A stretch of DNA of 64,000 nucleotides from Megalonaias nervosa. Its lineage: Eukaryota > Mollusca > Bivalvia > Unionida > Unionidae. Both the position numbers and the translations under genes were made by a program. How positions within the stretch are numbered: the stretch's first letter is position 1; the number at the start of each line of letters is the position of its first letter. The notes beneath the pieces were generated by a model. The model saw only the letters and a list, made by a program, of their open reading frames with translations, was not told the DNA's origin and did no database searches. The stretch lies in assembly GCA_016617855.1 (NCBI GenBank), contig JAECUM010006816.1, forward strand, positions 41,170 through 105,169, in the 5' to 3' direction. Positions 9,354-20,520 of this stretch are shown here, one piece after another.

Positions 9354-9899
9354 ACGTCGGTAAAACAAATTTAGGTTGTTGTAAAGGAAAACAAGTAATT
9401 CAAAAATGATTTCATATGCTAAAATATGTGATCTTCAAATGTAAATGTGATTTCATGTTTAATGATAGAAGTATATCTTCATTACAATATAATTTTGTTT
9501 TTAGATGAATGCATACAATATTGTAGCAAAACCTATTAATAAAGAATAGAATATATGTACAGTGATTGTGGTTATTTTTCTTGAAATTGTTCTGAAACTG
9601 GACCTTGGAAACTGGTCTTTTTGTACAAACCTGCTATGAAAGACCACCTGTGTACTCGTCAATGATGCTTTTTAGTTGGGTCTGTAACAAACATGCTTGC
9701 TCGTATCTGTATTTGTTTACAATATTCAGATCTGATGTCGGTGAAATCATATACTCGATATTAAGTAATCAATTGAGGTGTTTCAGCGACAAATTCCAGA
9801 CACCACTATTAAGACATTGCGGTTATTTTTTTATCAGATGGTTCCAGTATAAATATTTCTTCGGCATCTTTATTTAATACAATAGACACGGGTTCCAGA
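9354..9899. other. Non-coding Polinton segment
   Basis: No homology recognised. A 90-codon plus ORF (9605-9877) has no recognisable motif and unusual composition for the element, and is probably chance. Confidence 0.35.
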
Positions 9900-10738
9900 A
9901 AAATTATCAGTCGAATGACACCATGGATACATGGTAAATATCCTGAATTTGGCAGGGCTGAACACAGACAGCCTATTCACACCAGTGACTTCCGCAGTAT
10001 GTTTGATAGTGTTATTTTGCTGTGACCATGTTGATGATCCTGATGATACTGTGTATATGATATTATTACTCTGCTTGTGAGGAATTTTAATAAGATTAGT
10101 TTTCTGAACAATATCAGGAATTCCACAGACAATATCATTGAATTTTGTGTTAATTTCAGAGTTTTATATCAACAACCATTGGACTTCCAAAGAAATCATC
10201 TGCGATTTTATTAAGTTTTTGAAAATTTCTGAGTATTTATAAACGAACTTGTATGAACGCCATACTCAGCTTGTAGTGTATTTAATTTGCCATCGATTGC
10301 AGTATCTTTATCATCTACATATTTCTTTGTTGCGGTATCTTCATTTGCTGGTTCTCTTAAAACAACAATTTTATTTCCATTCATGTTGAGTGCACCTGTC
10401 ATTGTATCACTGGTGGATCGTAAATGATCAGCAACACTTTTTGTAGTTTCTTTTCTGATAGTTCCGATTGATACATTTGAGTCTCTGATTCTACTGCCAT
10501 TAGTAAATACTGGAATATTATCAGTGGTAGCACCGAGAACTCTATGAATCATGTCGATCCACTTAATATTACTCGTCTTTAAAACACCGTATCTATCTTG
10601 GAAAACAACAACTTCATCTTGGTCAACTCCAGAAAGATTCATAATGTCAGCAAGTTCATCTTTTGTAGCAAATTTCAACAGATTGATATCTTCTTTCTTC
10701 TTGTCTTTGATAGAAGATCTTCCATAAATATCAACCAT
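9900..10738 (-). pseudogene. Fibre-like virion protein, 3' part decayed
   Basis: The intact part (10211-10738, 175 codons) starts MVDIYGRSSIKD. It contains FQDRYGVLKTSNIKW and later TMTGALNMNGNKIV followed by EDTATKKYVDDKD. The TMTG-x-LNMNGNKI ... ATKKYVD pattern is typical of trimeric phage/viral fibre shafts, where it forms intertwined beta-strands. It would be a host-attachment or vertex protein. Beyond 10211, further sense-like sequence in shifted frames continues to about 9910 (NNTIKHTAEVTGVNRLSVFS), so the C-terminal part was longer. The start codon overlaps the end of the protease gene by about 8 bp, which suggests compact co-transcription. Confidence 0.65.
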
Positions 10739-11135
10739 TATATGGTAAGTGATTATTTAAAACAGAACTCGTGTACACATTAACAACTTTATGAGGTGCA
10801 TCGGAAGATTTTGAAATAGTATCGAGTACAGCGAGTGATTCATGGACGCATTTTGGTGGATCAGTTATTGTCTGTGTTGGTAATGTTGAATACCAGATTG
10901 GAGTTTGTACTCCGCTGACATATTTTAAAAATTCCTTCAGTGGTGCTAGTCCATACGAATCGAAATAAACAATTCCATGTGGATCAATCGCGTATGCAAC
11001 CCAGTGAGTACATGGACCAGAACTTATATCAAGATTGATGATAGCGGTCTCAACACGATTTGGTTGTTTTGGTAATTGATTAAGCATAAAAACACCTCTG
11101 AAGTTTTTTAAATTTAAATCACACAGCAGCATCAA
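10731..11135 (-). pseudogene. Adenain-like cysteine protease, probably decayed at its C-terminus
   Basis: Maturation protease of the Polinton/adenovirus type, which cuts capsid precursors. A 134-codon ORF has NFRGVFM near the N-terminus. It then shows the catalytic His in THWVAYAI, the acidic residue in IVYFDSYG, a candidate oxyanion Gln in TLPTQT and a Cys eight residues later (KCVHE). In the family, the Cys is normally followed by Gly and a hydrophobic helix; that part is not normal here, which may reflect a frameshift. Length (about 134) is below the usual 180-200. It sits between the pX-like gene and the fibre-like gene on the same strand. Confidence 0.85.
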
Positions 11136-11237
11136 GTAAATCGAAATTGGACATGGGAAGGAGACACTTTGTGTTTAACAAAGTGTCTGGGGAAGTCTTA
11201 GACCTCTTTCATACCATGAACGAGGAGTTCCTTGCAG

Positions 11238-11627
11238 TCATAGACATTTCCCTTTTTTTGTGGAAGTTTTTATTCCTTTTCCTGTTGCTTTCTTTAATGC
11301 CATTCCAGTGGCAGTTCCAACAGCACCAAGTGCAGCTGCTTTTACAACAGCTGGGGCTGCAGCGGCTATCAACACTGGTATAGCTACGAGAAATCTTGGC
11401 AATATCGCTAATAGCACATGCAGACAGATCAAGTCGTACGCCGGTATTTGATCGTTTGGCGTCAATGAAGTGCCTGAGTTGACGTTCAGTCAGTGATAGT
11501 TTATTTGGACCACCTGAGATCTGTCTCGTTTCAGTAATATTTTTATTACTGAATTCTTTCTTGACACCAATTGTAGCTTTTTAATCTGACCAGGAGTCAG
11601 AGTAACATTAACGTGATGATATGACAT
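11238..11627 (-). pseudogene. pX-like small virion core/membrane protein, frameshifted
   Basis: From ATG at 11627 (MSYHHVNVTLTPGQIKKL) the reading shows a TLTPGQ block. After two frame shifts it continues into 11238-11465, which encodes a hydrophobic Ala/Val/Gly-rich segment (about 30 residues) followed by a basic tail (KKATGKGIKTSTKKGK). The layout of TPGQ-type repeats, a hydrophobic helix and a Lys-rich tail fits the small pX-like proteins of adintoviruses, proposed to be membrane-active or DNA-condensing. The family link is from recall of layout, not from a search. Confidence 0.6.
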
Positions 11628-11683
11628 TATAATATCATGAGCTATTTAATTACATGTTTTCTGCTTGAGCATCAATGGCTCAT

Positions 11684-13034
11684 TCATCCACCAACATCTT
11701 CAAGCAACATTGTTTTATCTGAGAGTATAACAGTGATTGCTCTGTAATTAGCAATTAGTCCTCTTGCCACATGAGCTCGAAAGTGTATATCAACTACTGA
11801 TTGTCTGAACAAATCCAAGTGTTCCAATGAGAAATAATAGATTGGATACAGTGTTGTAAAATCCCACCGAGATATTTGCAAACCAGAATCAATAATTTTG
11901 AACATGTCCCATGAATGTCATCAAACGATGATATGCATGTGCAACATGATTATTTTCAAAATTCAGTAATATATCCTCAGCTGGTTCTTGATGCCCATTT
12001 ATCCTCAGTGAAACTTCAGTAACACCAAGTTTGTCAAATATCATTGTACTTCATAATTGTGAGTTTACTCATGTAGCATCTTGGAAAGCAATAAATATAT
12101 GTCGCAGTGCAGAGACACCTTGCTGTGATGCTATCTGCCATGTGAATAAACCATTAATGTTACTTTGAACACTATCTGTGGTCATCATCAACCATGACAA
12201 TGTTGATTTACCACCTTGACTGATGAAAGAAAGCAAACGCTTTTCTTCAGGTATTGTTGGAGTCATTACTGGCATCCACAACAAAAGTTTTGTCAGTATT
12301 ACTTTTCCATGAAGTGCCATGGTTGCAGCTGGATTAACTCCTTCAGCGTGCCATATTGCATCATCGTCGGTAGGTTTTCTCACAAGGACAATTGTGTGTT
12401 TTGCCCCGAAGATAACCTTTCTAACATTTCTACAAAATCCAAAGATATGTGACAGTGGAATTGCCCATGAAAATCTTTCATTGTTGCCCAGCATTGATTG
12501 ACGTGATGTAAATCCCAAGCTGAAATTTTCATTCATTGATACAACTGTGTCCCCAGCTGCATTTAGTGTTACGTTTCTGTTTTCTGGATGATCAGTTGTA
12601 TCTTTTGCAAACATCATTGATGGACCAGCAGATCTCGAATAATTGTCGCTGTATCTTGCAAGGCCAAGTATCATTGTGGCAACGTCGATGTTGTTATGAC
12701 AAACCTCAATTTCCCGACCATCAATCATCTATGCGGCACTTTTAAATAACGCCATGATACCATTATTTACAATACCAACTCGATCACCAATTCCGTAATC
12801 TGTATTATCTAATTTCAAAAGTCTACCTTCGATCTCAATAAATGCCTCAGTGGGCAGGAAATATCTGCTTGTATCCTGAACTTGTAATTTGATTCTTCCG
12901 CGTTCGTCAGGTACACGTGCATCATGAGAATAATACTGATAATCATGTAGTGATTCATCTTTGAGAACTGGTGCGTCCATGTCGAATGCGGGATCAGATA
13001 TACGTTTGAACATCTTTATTATATTTGTTATCAT
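11684..13034 (-). pseudogene. Double-jelly-roll major capsid protein, inactivated
   Basis: Main shell protein of Polinton particles. Read from ATG at 13034 (or from the later Met at FKRISDPAF), it gives about 450 codons with an in-frame TAG at 12729-12731. Two TGAs lie near 12030-12062 and a frameshift near 11895. Readable blocks include YYSHDARVPDERGRIKLQVQ at the N-terminus, IPLSHIFGFC and AKHTIVLVRK in the middle, LLLWMPVMTPTIP before the jelly-roll linker, and TTLYPIYYF plus AITVILSDK near the end. These fit the metazoan double-jelly-roll (Polinton hexon-like) family, as does the length. The first ATG overlaps the stop of the upstream gene as ATGA. Confidence 0.85.
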
Positions 13035-13540
13035 CTAACACGAAGACCACTTCCTACTATCAGACTAGCAGCTATATTTTTTTCTCTTTCTTTTCCTGAT
13101 AGGGGTACACCAGCCACTGCTAGTTCTTGATTCGCAGCCTGATTTATTATTTTTCTAACATTTGCAGGCATAGCCAACTCCGCTAGTTTTTGATTTGCAG
13201 CCTGATTTATTATCTTACTAACATTTTCAGGTATAACTTCTGTGCTGGGTCATTTTACTGGCTGAGGTTTCCGTCATACTAATCGTGCTAGTCTATCCTT
13301 GATTGATGAGAATGCTTTACCGGCAACATCACCAACAGTACCGATAACTTCATCACGAACAACATCAATAGCTTTCATCCCCAGTTGCTTTGCAAATGGT
13401 ATTGCATTTGGGGCTATCCTTCTATATAGACCCTGAACAACATCACTGAATCCATCCCCATAGTACACTTTATATGTAGGTAATCGCGAATTTATCACCC
13501 TGACCATGATCGGTCCACGTTGAGCATTATGTATGATCAT
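13031..13540 (-). pseudogene. Small amphipathic capsid-associated protein (pVI-like?), inactivated
   Basis: ATG at 13540 opens an 88-codon ORF with a YYGDGFSDVVQGLYRR block and an amphipathic helical C-terminal part. The frame continues through two TGAs (about 13271 and 13247) to a TGA at 13031-13033 that overlaps the MCP start. The continuation contains two 21-residue repeats (KIINQAANQ...) encoded by a 63-bp tandem repeat. Small Gly/Ala-rich proteins encoded just before the MCP occur in Polintons and are sometimes compared with adenovirus pVI. That comparison is an inference here. Confidence 0.5.
13129..13254 (-). repeat. 63-bp tandem repeat, two copies, in frame
   Basis: GATTCGCAGCCTGATTTATT at 13129 recurs as GATTTGCAGCCTGATTTATT at 13192, exactly 63 bp on. 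The period is a multiple of three, so the repeat adds 21 residues without breaking the frame of the overlapping gene. Confidence 0.85.
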
Positions 13541-13559
13541 CTTATTTTCTTGTCACTAA

Positions 13560-14500
13560 TCTAATTATATACCCTTAATCACTGCGGTAATCATTGGCGA
13601 TTTCATCAATGAGGGATCAATAAACATTAATATCCATGATACTGCCTGTAAATAATCTCTGACATTAATGATTTCTGGGGAATTATTACCAGCTTGTTTT
13701 CCACCAATCAAAATTTCTAGTTGGTCCACATCAGCAAGGACGTTATTTGGACATGGAGTAATAAGACCACTTTCTTGAGTGACCCAATCGCTCAGACCTT
13801 TTCCAGTTGTTTCTTTCTTACTTGGTGAACGTGATTCACTCCTTTGTCAAATTTCTTCATATTCCAAATCTTCTTTTTCTTTTTGTCTCCTTGCTCATTC
13901 AATCTCCTTAAGTTTCAACTTCATTCCTTCTTCTGTTTGTTTTTTTTTTTTTCTTGTTTTACTCATTCAATGTGCTCATCTATTGTCTGGCTAAAAATAT
14001 TAAAATTATTAATATCTTTCGCAGTTCTGATTTGCTGAGTATCAGTAGCGATGCGATATACATCCCTAATCCAATTGACAGATCTCATATTTTCTATATA
14101 TTCGGGTTTTACATAAATTTTCTTTATTATAATATCCAAATGCAGCAATATCAAGTAATTGGTCTTGATCCCTGATAGCGGCAATACCTTCAGGCATGAA
14201 TTTATCTATGATGTTAATTCTGGCTCTTGGCAGAGGTCGTGGCTGATCTTCAGGTGGTCGTTGAGGAGGTTGAAGACACCCAGCAATATCAACAGGCAAT
14301 GTTTCAAGAGCTTTTTGTGTTGCCTCAGTTGCTTTAACAATTTTCTTTGTTGGTTCGACAATTGGTTTAAATAACCATTCTGTACCCTCGGCAAATTCCA
14401 CCTGAGACTCCTGACGCTCTTGTAGTTGCTGCTTGACAGAATCACAGACGGGGAGATATTTCTTAATTGCCTCTAGTCACTGTCGAGCTGGTTTAGCTGA
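13560..14500 (-). pseudogene. Scaffold/structural protein at right end (DUF8207-like), heavily broken
   Basis: The best part is 14066-14401, with FAEGTEWLFKP followed by a Lys/Thr/Ala helical segment and a Pro/Arg-rich segment. Two later shifts give IKKIYVKPEYIENMR and, near 13700-13760, a DVDQLEILIGGKQAGNNS block, all on the minus strand. The EGTEWLFKP lead plus a C-terminal GGKxAGNN block resembles a family of large uncharacterised proteins that accompany Polinton capsid genes in metazoan genomes. I cannot give its function. At least four frame breaks. Confidence 0.5.
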
Positions 14501-14547
14501 GGTTCCATTATTGATATAATAATGATTTAATTACACTACACCCACAT

Positions 14548-14814
14548 AGCAGCAGGGAGGGTGATTAATTCTCTCGATGAGTACCCGACGAGTAAATGAT
14601 AAGCTATGAAAATTGCAAAAAAAAAATGGGGAAATAAATTCCAAACTTCAGCAACAAAGATTTGCTAGTGAGATCAGGAAAATTATCAAAAAGCTTGAGG
14701 GGTTGGTTGGAGTTTGTTAGCATAATTTTATATATTTCATAGTTTTCCGTAGGAAGCTTTACTTTTACAATTCCAGGGTATCCCAATTAGAGTCTGTTCA
14801 CCCTTCCTGCTGCT
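14548..14814 (-). repeat. Polinton right terminal inverted repeat (267 bp)
   Basis: Reverse complement of the left TIR. The inner end reads AGCAGCAGGGAGGGTGA (14548-14564) and the outer end CCTTCCTGCTGCT. The 2-base length difference lies in a poly-A/T run near 14620. Confidence 0.95.
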
Positions 14815-14819
14815 CTTTT
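14815..14819. repeat. Target site duplication, right copy (CTTTT)
   Basis: Direct repeat of 899-903 just outside the right inverted repeat; the next base is A (14820), giving the alternative 6-mer CTTTTA. Confidence 0.7.
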
Positions 14820-14901
14820 ACATCTTGGCCAGTTGAAAATCATTTTAAAGTATTAGAAAAACTGGTCACTAAGATAAGAAAACCAGCTGAAATAGGTACT
14901 A

Positions 14902-14987
14902 CTTTGGTGTCTTTGGTGCAATATGCTGTGTTCACAAAACATTGCTTTGGTGTCTTTGGAGGAGTATGTTGTGTTCACAAAACATTG
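14902..14987 (+). repeat. 43-bp direct repeat, two copies
   Basis: CTTTGGTGTCTTTGG followed by a TGTGTTCACAAAACATTG end occurs at 14902 and again at 14945. Confidence 0.8.
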
Positions 14988-16264
14988 ATTTCATATTGGC
15001 CGCTCCAGTGGCCTATTAGAGTTACATCCAGTATGGCTGCCATAGCATCTAATTCGAACATCGTATCACTGAAGAGTATCTTAGATGGTTTTAAATTCCT
15101 GATCAAGTCAGAGGACATTGCTTGCATTTTTGTTCTTCACCAAGCTTATGAACAGAGTTACAAATAAAACAATTTTGACCAGGCTTTTGTATTTTTGTTG
15201 CATTCCAGTGCATAAGTTGATAGTCAGCACTCTTTGATTTTGAGGTCAAAGTTCTTGACCTTGATTATTATGATTACACAGACAAGTATGGATGTGAGTC
15301 TGCTGACACATTTTTTTTTCCCTCCAATATTACTTGTACATCTAACCAAACTTAGCATGTGGGTATATCTTGACATTGAGACAAATTCAGTGGTCTTAAT
15401 TTCACAATGTGAGGTTCAAGGTCGTCGACCATGACTAAGAAAATTGGTTCAGCACTGACAGATAGGTACAGTAACACGCTTACTCCGACGTATTAGAAAA
15501 AAAAATTTTGACCATATTTGGAATGTTTGAGTTATCCAGGAATATCAGAGATGCTTTCAGTATTTTTGCCATTTTAAAACATGATAGGACAGAATAAAAC
15601 AATAATATCTTGGATTTTTAGAAGTTCATTTCACCCAGTAGAATGTCAGTCCTTTCAAAGACTCTTATTTGTGCTCTATATACTGCGCTGTTAACATTTT
15701 ACTTTCTATTTGTACATCTGTACACTGAATACCTTATTTTTTTAGAATGGAACATCTGCATTTCAGATAATGATCTCATATTTGACCTTATTTATATCAA
15801 ATTGTAATCAAAGGTGACTGATTCTTTGTGACTGACTGTAACATTATAGGTTGTATTTTATACATTTATCTCATAATCTATGAATGCTTGTGTAACAGAA
15901 GAAGTACTCAACAAAACTGCACAAATTTGCTGTAATTACTAGGTAATTTCCTAAGTGTTAAACCCATCATCAGGATAGTAGCCTGGTAATGTAGATGGTC
16001 TGCTTAGAAGCTACATTCACTTAAGAAAACCACCTCTGAAAGGAGCATTGTTTCCATTTAACTTGTGCACTTTCGACACAGATTGTCTCGGCTAACACAG
16101 AAATGTTAAACATCAAGAATCATGTCTTTCAATTCAGACTGGTTATTTTTTTTTATCAGGTTCATGTCATGCTGGGCATTATGAACTCCAAAAACCATGC
16201 CAAATAAAAAGAAAGACAAGCCACATCAAAATTTATAAATTTTTTGCATCAGCATAGTTGTTGT
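14988..16264. other. Intergenic, no gene seen
   Basis: No ORF with recognisable motifs. The part around 15340-15420 (GCATGTGGGTATATCTTGA and following) resembles 59140-59220, a dispersed repeat of low copy in this window. Confidence 0.45.
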
Positions 16265-16500
16265 TGTAGGGTTTCACACCATTTTTCAGCACAAGATAGG
16301 TTATACATGACAGTATAAATGGTGGAGGATGAACCCGGGAAAACCCTGGAAAGAACCGCCGACCCATGAGAAGCTACCGGCAAGCTTTCTCACATACCCA
16401 TATTGGCCGAACCCGAGACTTGAACTTACACAGACAGAGGTGAGATGGCAGTGATCTGTAATGGTGAGCTCTTTAGACCACTTGGCCACTCGGGGCCTCC
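16265..16500 (-). mobile_element. tRNA-derived SINE, family A
   Basis: Minus-strand copy of the unit at 49575. It has a GGCC..GAGTGGCC-type A box at its right end (about 16470-16500), a B box near 16410-16425, and the conserved AGAAAGCTTGCC-type block at about 16380-16395. It ends at the Pol III-like head near 16500. Confidence 0.8.
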
Positions 16501-19500
16501 TCATTAGCATAGTAAAACTGAAAAGAGAGAATGATGTGAAAGATGAATTTGCATCAGATAGGTATTTAAGGAAAATTGTTGGTTAAATATTATTGCCTAA
16601 AATTATGCCACATAGTTACAAACAATATATATGGTATAATATGGATCACAAATGATGAGAATGAATTACAGGTTATTTGGTGGGTGTTGAAGTTGACTCG
16701 CTGTTACGCTTCTTCCACCCAGAGATTCGCACTTCTACAGCTCAGATTGTAAATATTTTGCATAACCAAGGTTGAGGAAAGTGCCGTTCTTTATTTAATT
16801 TTTGATTTACTTTTAAAAATGAATCCTTGCAACATGTGCATATGCAATGATGGTGTATAGTGTCAAAATGTGTGAGTATTCAATGATTGAAGAAGTATTT
16901 TACTTTTATCCTTTTTGTAGCAGCTCTAGTGGTCATAGATCAGAAGAAGGGATGCAGAGACATATCATGAGTTGTCTGTTAGATAATGCAAGTTTTTATG
17001 CCAGCATGTAATTGCTTCTAATCAAAAATGCCGATCAGACTGCGAACATATATGTACTTTTTTGAAAGAGTTTGAAAAACAGACTGTTCAGAAGGGTAAA
17101 AGTTGAAGTTTTTTTTTTAGTTTATTGGATCCCTCATTCTCATGTCCTGGCCACTTTTTGCTTGAAATTCCCATCTTACCCTACTTTTTGCAAAGATTTG
17201 CCTATTTTGTGTGCAGTTCAGACTGGTCTGCCTTAGAACTGAGGCCAAAAAGTCTAAAATCTGGACACAAAATCCGATTTCAATGACGGGTAAAATTCTT
17301 TTGTAAAAAAATCAGGTCTTTTAAAAATATGATTTTCCCTCAGTATTTTGTAATGCAGGTAGAAAGTCCAGATTATTTGGTATCCTTGTAGAGCTACATC
17401 TCCCTACTTTTCTGTAATACCACCCATTTTGGTGTATCTTAAATGACCTTGACGCTACAGAGTTTGGATGTAGGGTACTACCACCTAATGCACAAACATG
17501 GCGCCAGGGGTTAATGACTTCAGTAAAAAGAATTTTTTGATAGCTTATCCTAGCTGTAACTGAAACAAAAAATAGAGACATTATTTTATCTAAGTAATTT
17601 CAGTTCTTTTTCAGACTTGAGTTTGGAAAAGATATTTCTGAAATTAGCATCTGACTCTTTCGTGCAGAATTGAAAACCCATGTTTCAAACACATGTAGCT
17701 CCAGAAAATGCTGCATCTTATATGGTTTTCTCTACACAGGAGCAGTCATCAAGGATGTATCTATACTGATAAATATAGGTTTGGTCATAAGTGTTCAGAA
17801 ATGTAAAGTTATTGAATTTTTAATATCATGGTGATTGCATAGGTTTATTATGGGAGCTGAACCAGTACCGCAAGTCCTGTAAAGCACTGGGACAGCCTGT
17901 GACAATGCAAGATAGCTGTAAACAGTGTTCCTCTTAGAGTTGGTTTTCTTTTAAAATGCATTTAACTTTTCAAGGGCTGTTTGAGCGATTGGGCAGTGTA
18001 CATGACAACGATTGCATTTAAGGCTCTTACAATATTGTATGCTTTAAATCACTGATTTCACTTATTTTTACATAGCATACTGATTCGAAATGTTTCTTTT
18101 TGACCTGCTGTAAAGGTTAACCTTCATCTGAAGAACACATATCCATAGGATCAGAACTCGTGATGCTTATTGAAAATCTTTAAGAATTTTCCTCTGTATA
18201 AAGGATACCTGATTAACATGGAAAGAGGCTGTTCTTCTTTCCCAAAAGGTGTAGTCTTACTCATTGTTGAAGGACATTGCTTGAAACTTTCTGATTGAAG
18301 GTACACTACCTGTAATTAGTTTGCACATGTTAGCACTTTTAGAGGGTGTGCACCATTTGTTATGCAGAGGCATGGAAGCTTAGGTTTTATGTTAAATTGT
18401 TTCGTTTGTACAGAATGTACAGCACAGAGTCAAGAATAAGTAATGATCATGAGGTAACCTATTCTGTGTGGCATCTGGTGCAGACCCTCCACCATAAATT
18501 TCTCTCAAGAGAGCCAAACTCTTTATGTGTATCTGTAAGTAATTGACCTTACGCGAGATGATAGATCGCTCCACCTACTGAATCACATGACATGACCACC
18601 CGCTAACCTCCGACAAACAAGCAGTATTGGGCAAGGAAATATGTTTCAGTTTAAGCGATATACTTATTAAAAATGATTTTTATTATTCCTAAAATTACAA
18701 AAGTTGCATAAATTATACTGCAGTAGACAATATTTATATCTGTAGTTCAAGTTCTTGTAGTAATAACGTAAGTGTTTTATTTCAGTAAGTAATAAAATCA
18801 ATTTTAAATTTGTTGGAGAAATTATTAATGTAAAATGAAATTCGCTCCCCAAACTGCTACTGTATTTAGTATATAATCGTATCGTTATTAATCTTATCTG
18901 GCTTATGTTAATGCTGCCTTGGAAGTAAAGAAATTAAAAATTAATAACAAAATCCTAAATGATTACTGTTAGAAGTATACTGTTGTCTGTAATAATGTTA
19001 AAGTTCTACTGTTCGTCAGATGGAATAGTTTATCAATGATGTCTGTTGATGGAAACATGTAAATGCATGCTTAATATATTGGACGATAATATCTGAAACC
19101 ATTGTTTTCATATTTCTATATTAATACAACATTTTTGTATCCCCACCCATCCTTTAGACCAATAAGAAAGTAAAGAGTCACTCAAGTGTCTGAAAGATAA
19201 GAAAATAAATCATTATTTTTTAAGACAACCCAACATTAAAGTCAAAATTTTCAAACTTTCAATAATGCAGTATGGGGTTCACTACATCCCATACAAGAAA
19301 AAAATATATATCAAAGCCCGAAATTAGGGGGTTCTCCACTCGTATTCTAGAAACGTTTTTTCATGTATATATTTTCAATTTCAATTTCCTTTTTTTTTTT
19401 TTTTGTTTTGTTTCATCAAATCATCAACAGGATATGGTTTTCTACATACTTTTAGGCAAAGAAACATGTTATTGTCATCAGTTATTTCCATATTCAGCTG

Positions 19501-20179
19501 ATTGTACATGTGACCACAAAATAGTCTTTATCCATCAAAGTTTTGTCTATGTTTCGGGTAAAGAATAAATATAATTCCTCTATTTAGACGATCTGGATAT
19601 CGACTGTAAGAATTACATGGCTCCCACTGACTTATTTTCACTCTTATCAATTGAGAATGAAACAAATCATTGCAAAATTTGTATATACTTATCATAATTA
19701 ATTCATTATTGCCACAGGCAGCTTGTCGGAGGAAAATGGTGGATGAAAGCAATGCCTTGAAGTGTGTCTAATTCACGTTTGTTGATTGGTTAATGGCTCA
19801 GCATGATTGACAAGTGGCGATAGGTCAATTCAGGAGTTAAAGGTTTGGGTTTTTTTGCATAGAGAAAAGCATTTTATGGATGCAAGAAAAATAAAAACCA
19901 TTTGATGTGCACCTGAATAAAGAAAATCTTTTTCTATACCTCCAGCATATTTTACAAATTTCAATTACATTTGCAACTTGATCACAAATTGTGAAAGTTT
20001 ACCCTCATGAAAATGCAGCACACTATCTTCTCACAATGGAAAATTTGCAGTAACTTAACAACAGAGAAGTTGTCTGCTAAAATGTAATACAAAATTGTTT
20101 TATCTTGATTGCATGTTATCAGTGCAGATTACCCATTAAGCACACTAAGCACATGCTTAGGGCACCAGCCCAACAGGGC
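16501..20179. other. Intergenic/unknown, no gene seen
   Basis: AT-rich with several short chance ORFs without motifs. I see no splice-supported exon, RNA gene or clear tandem array. Confidence 0.4.
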
Positions 20180-20520
20180 CACCAACCGCTCTGGTGGCCT
20201 AGTAATTAGAGCATCTGCCTCAGATGTGGGAGGTTATGGGTTCAAAGCCAGGCAGAGTCATACCAAAGACTTTTAAAAATGGTACTAACAGCTGCCTTTC
20301 TAGGCGATCAGCATTAAGATGTTAGCATTAGGACTGGTCGGCCTGGTGTCAGGATAATGTGATTGGGTGGGAAATGATGCTACATGTCTGCAGCATGTTG
20401 TCCCAGTGCTAGACATCACTGTGACTCTGCAGACAACGTAGCCATGTGACTGAAAAATTGTTAAAGCTACGTTAAAAATCCAAATCACACAGATGCAGAT
20501 ATATACACACACGCAACAGG
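20180..20520 (+). mobile_element. tRNA-derived SINE, family B
   Basis: Head with TGGCCTAGTAATTAGAGC (A box) and GGGTTCAAAGCC (B box). The body ACCAAAGACTTTTAAAAATG, the block TGACTGAAAAATTGTTAAAG and a tail of CA-type repeats follow. Same family as 56073-56415, from which it differs at many positions. Confidence 0.82.

Larger units (their letters stand above)
904..14814. mobile_element. Polinton/Maverick (endogenous adintovirus-like) element, inactivated
   Basis: A 13.9-kb unit bounded by long inverted repeats that begin AG and end CT. It contains the diagnostic Polinton set: retroviral-type integrase, protein-primed family B DNA polymerase, FtsK/HerA-type packaging ATPase, adenain-like protease and a double-jelly-roll capsid protein. 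A PLA2 protein, a pX-like protein, a fibre-like protein and endonucleases are also present. No introns are seen. Most genes have one to four stops or frameshifts, several of them TGA in place of an expected CGA (CpG decay), so the copy is dead. The two TIRs differ at roughly 20 positions plus a 2-base indel by eye, which suggests an old insertion. A penton-type minor capsid protein was not found. Length is slightly below the 15-20 kb usual for the family. Confidence 0.96.

Noticed and set aside
10598..10783. Plus-strand ORF overlapping the fibre-like gene
   Set aside because: Shadow of the minus-strand reading; no motif.
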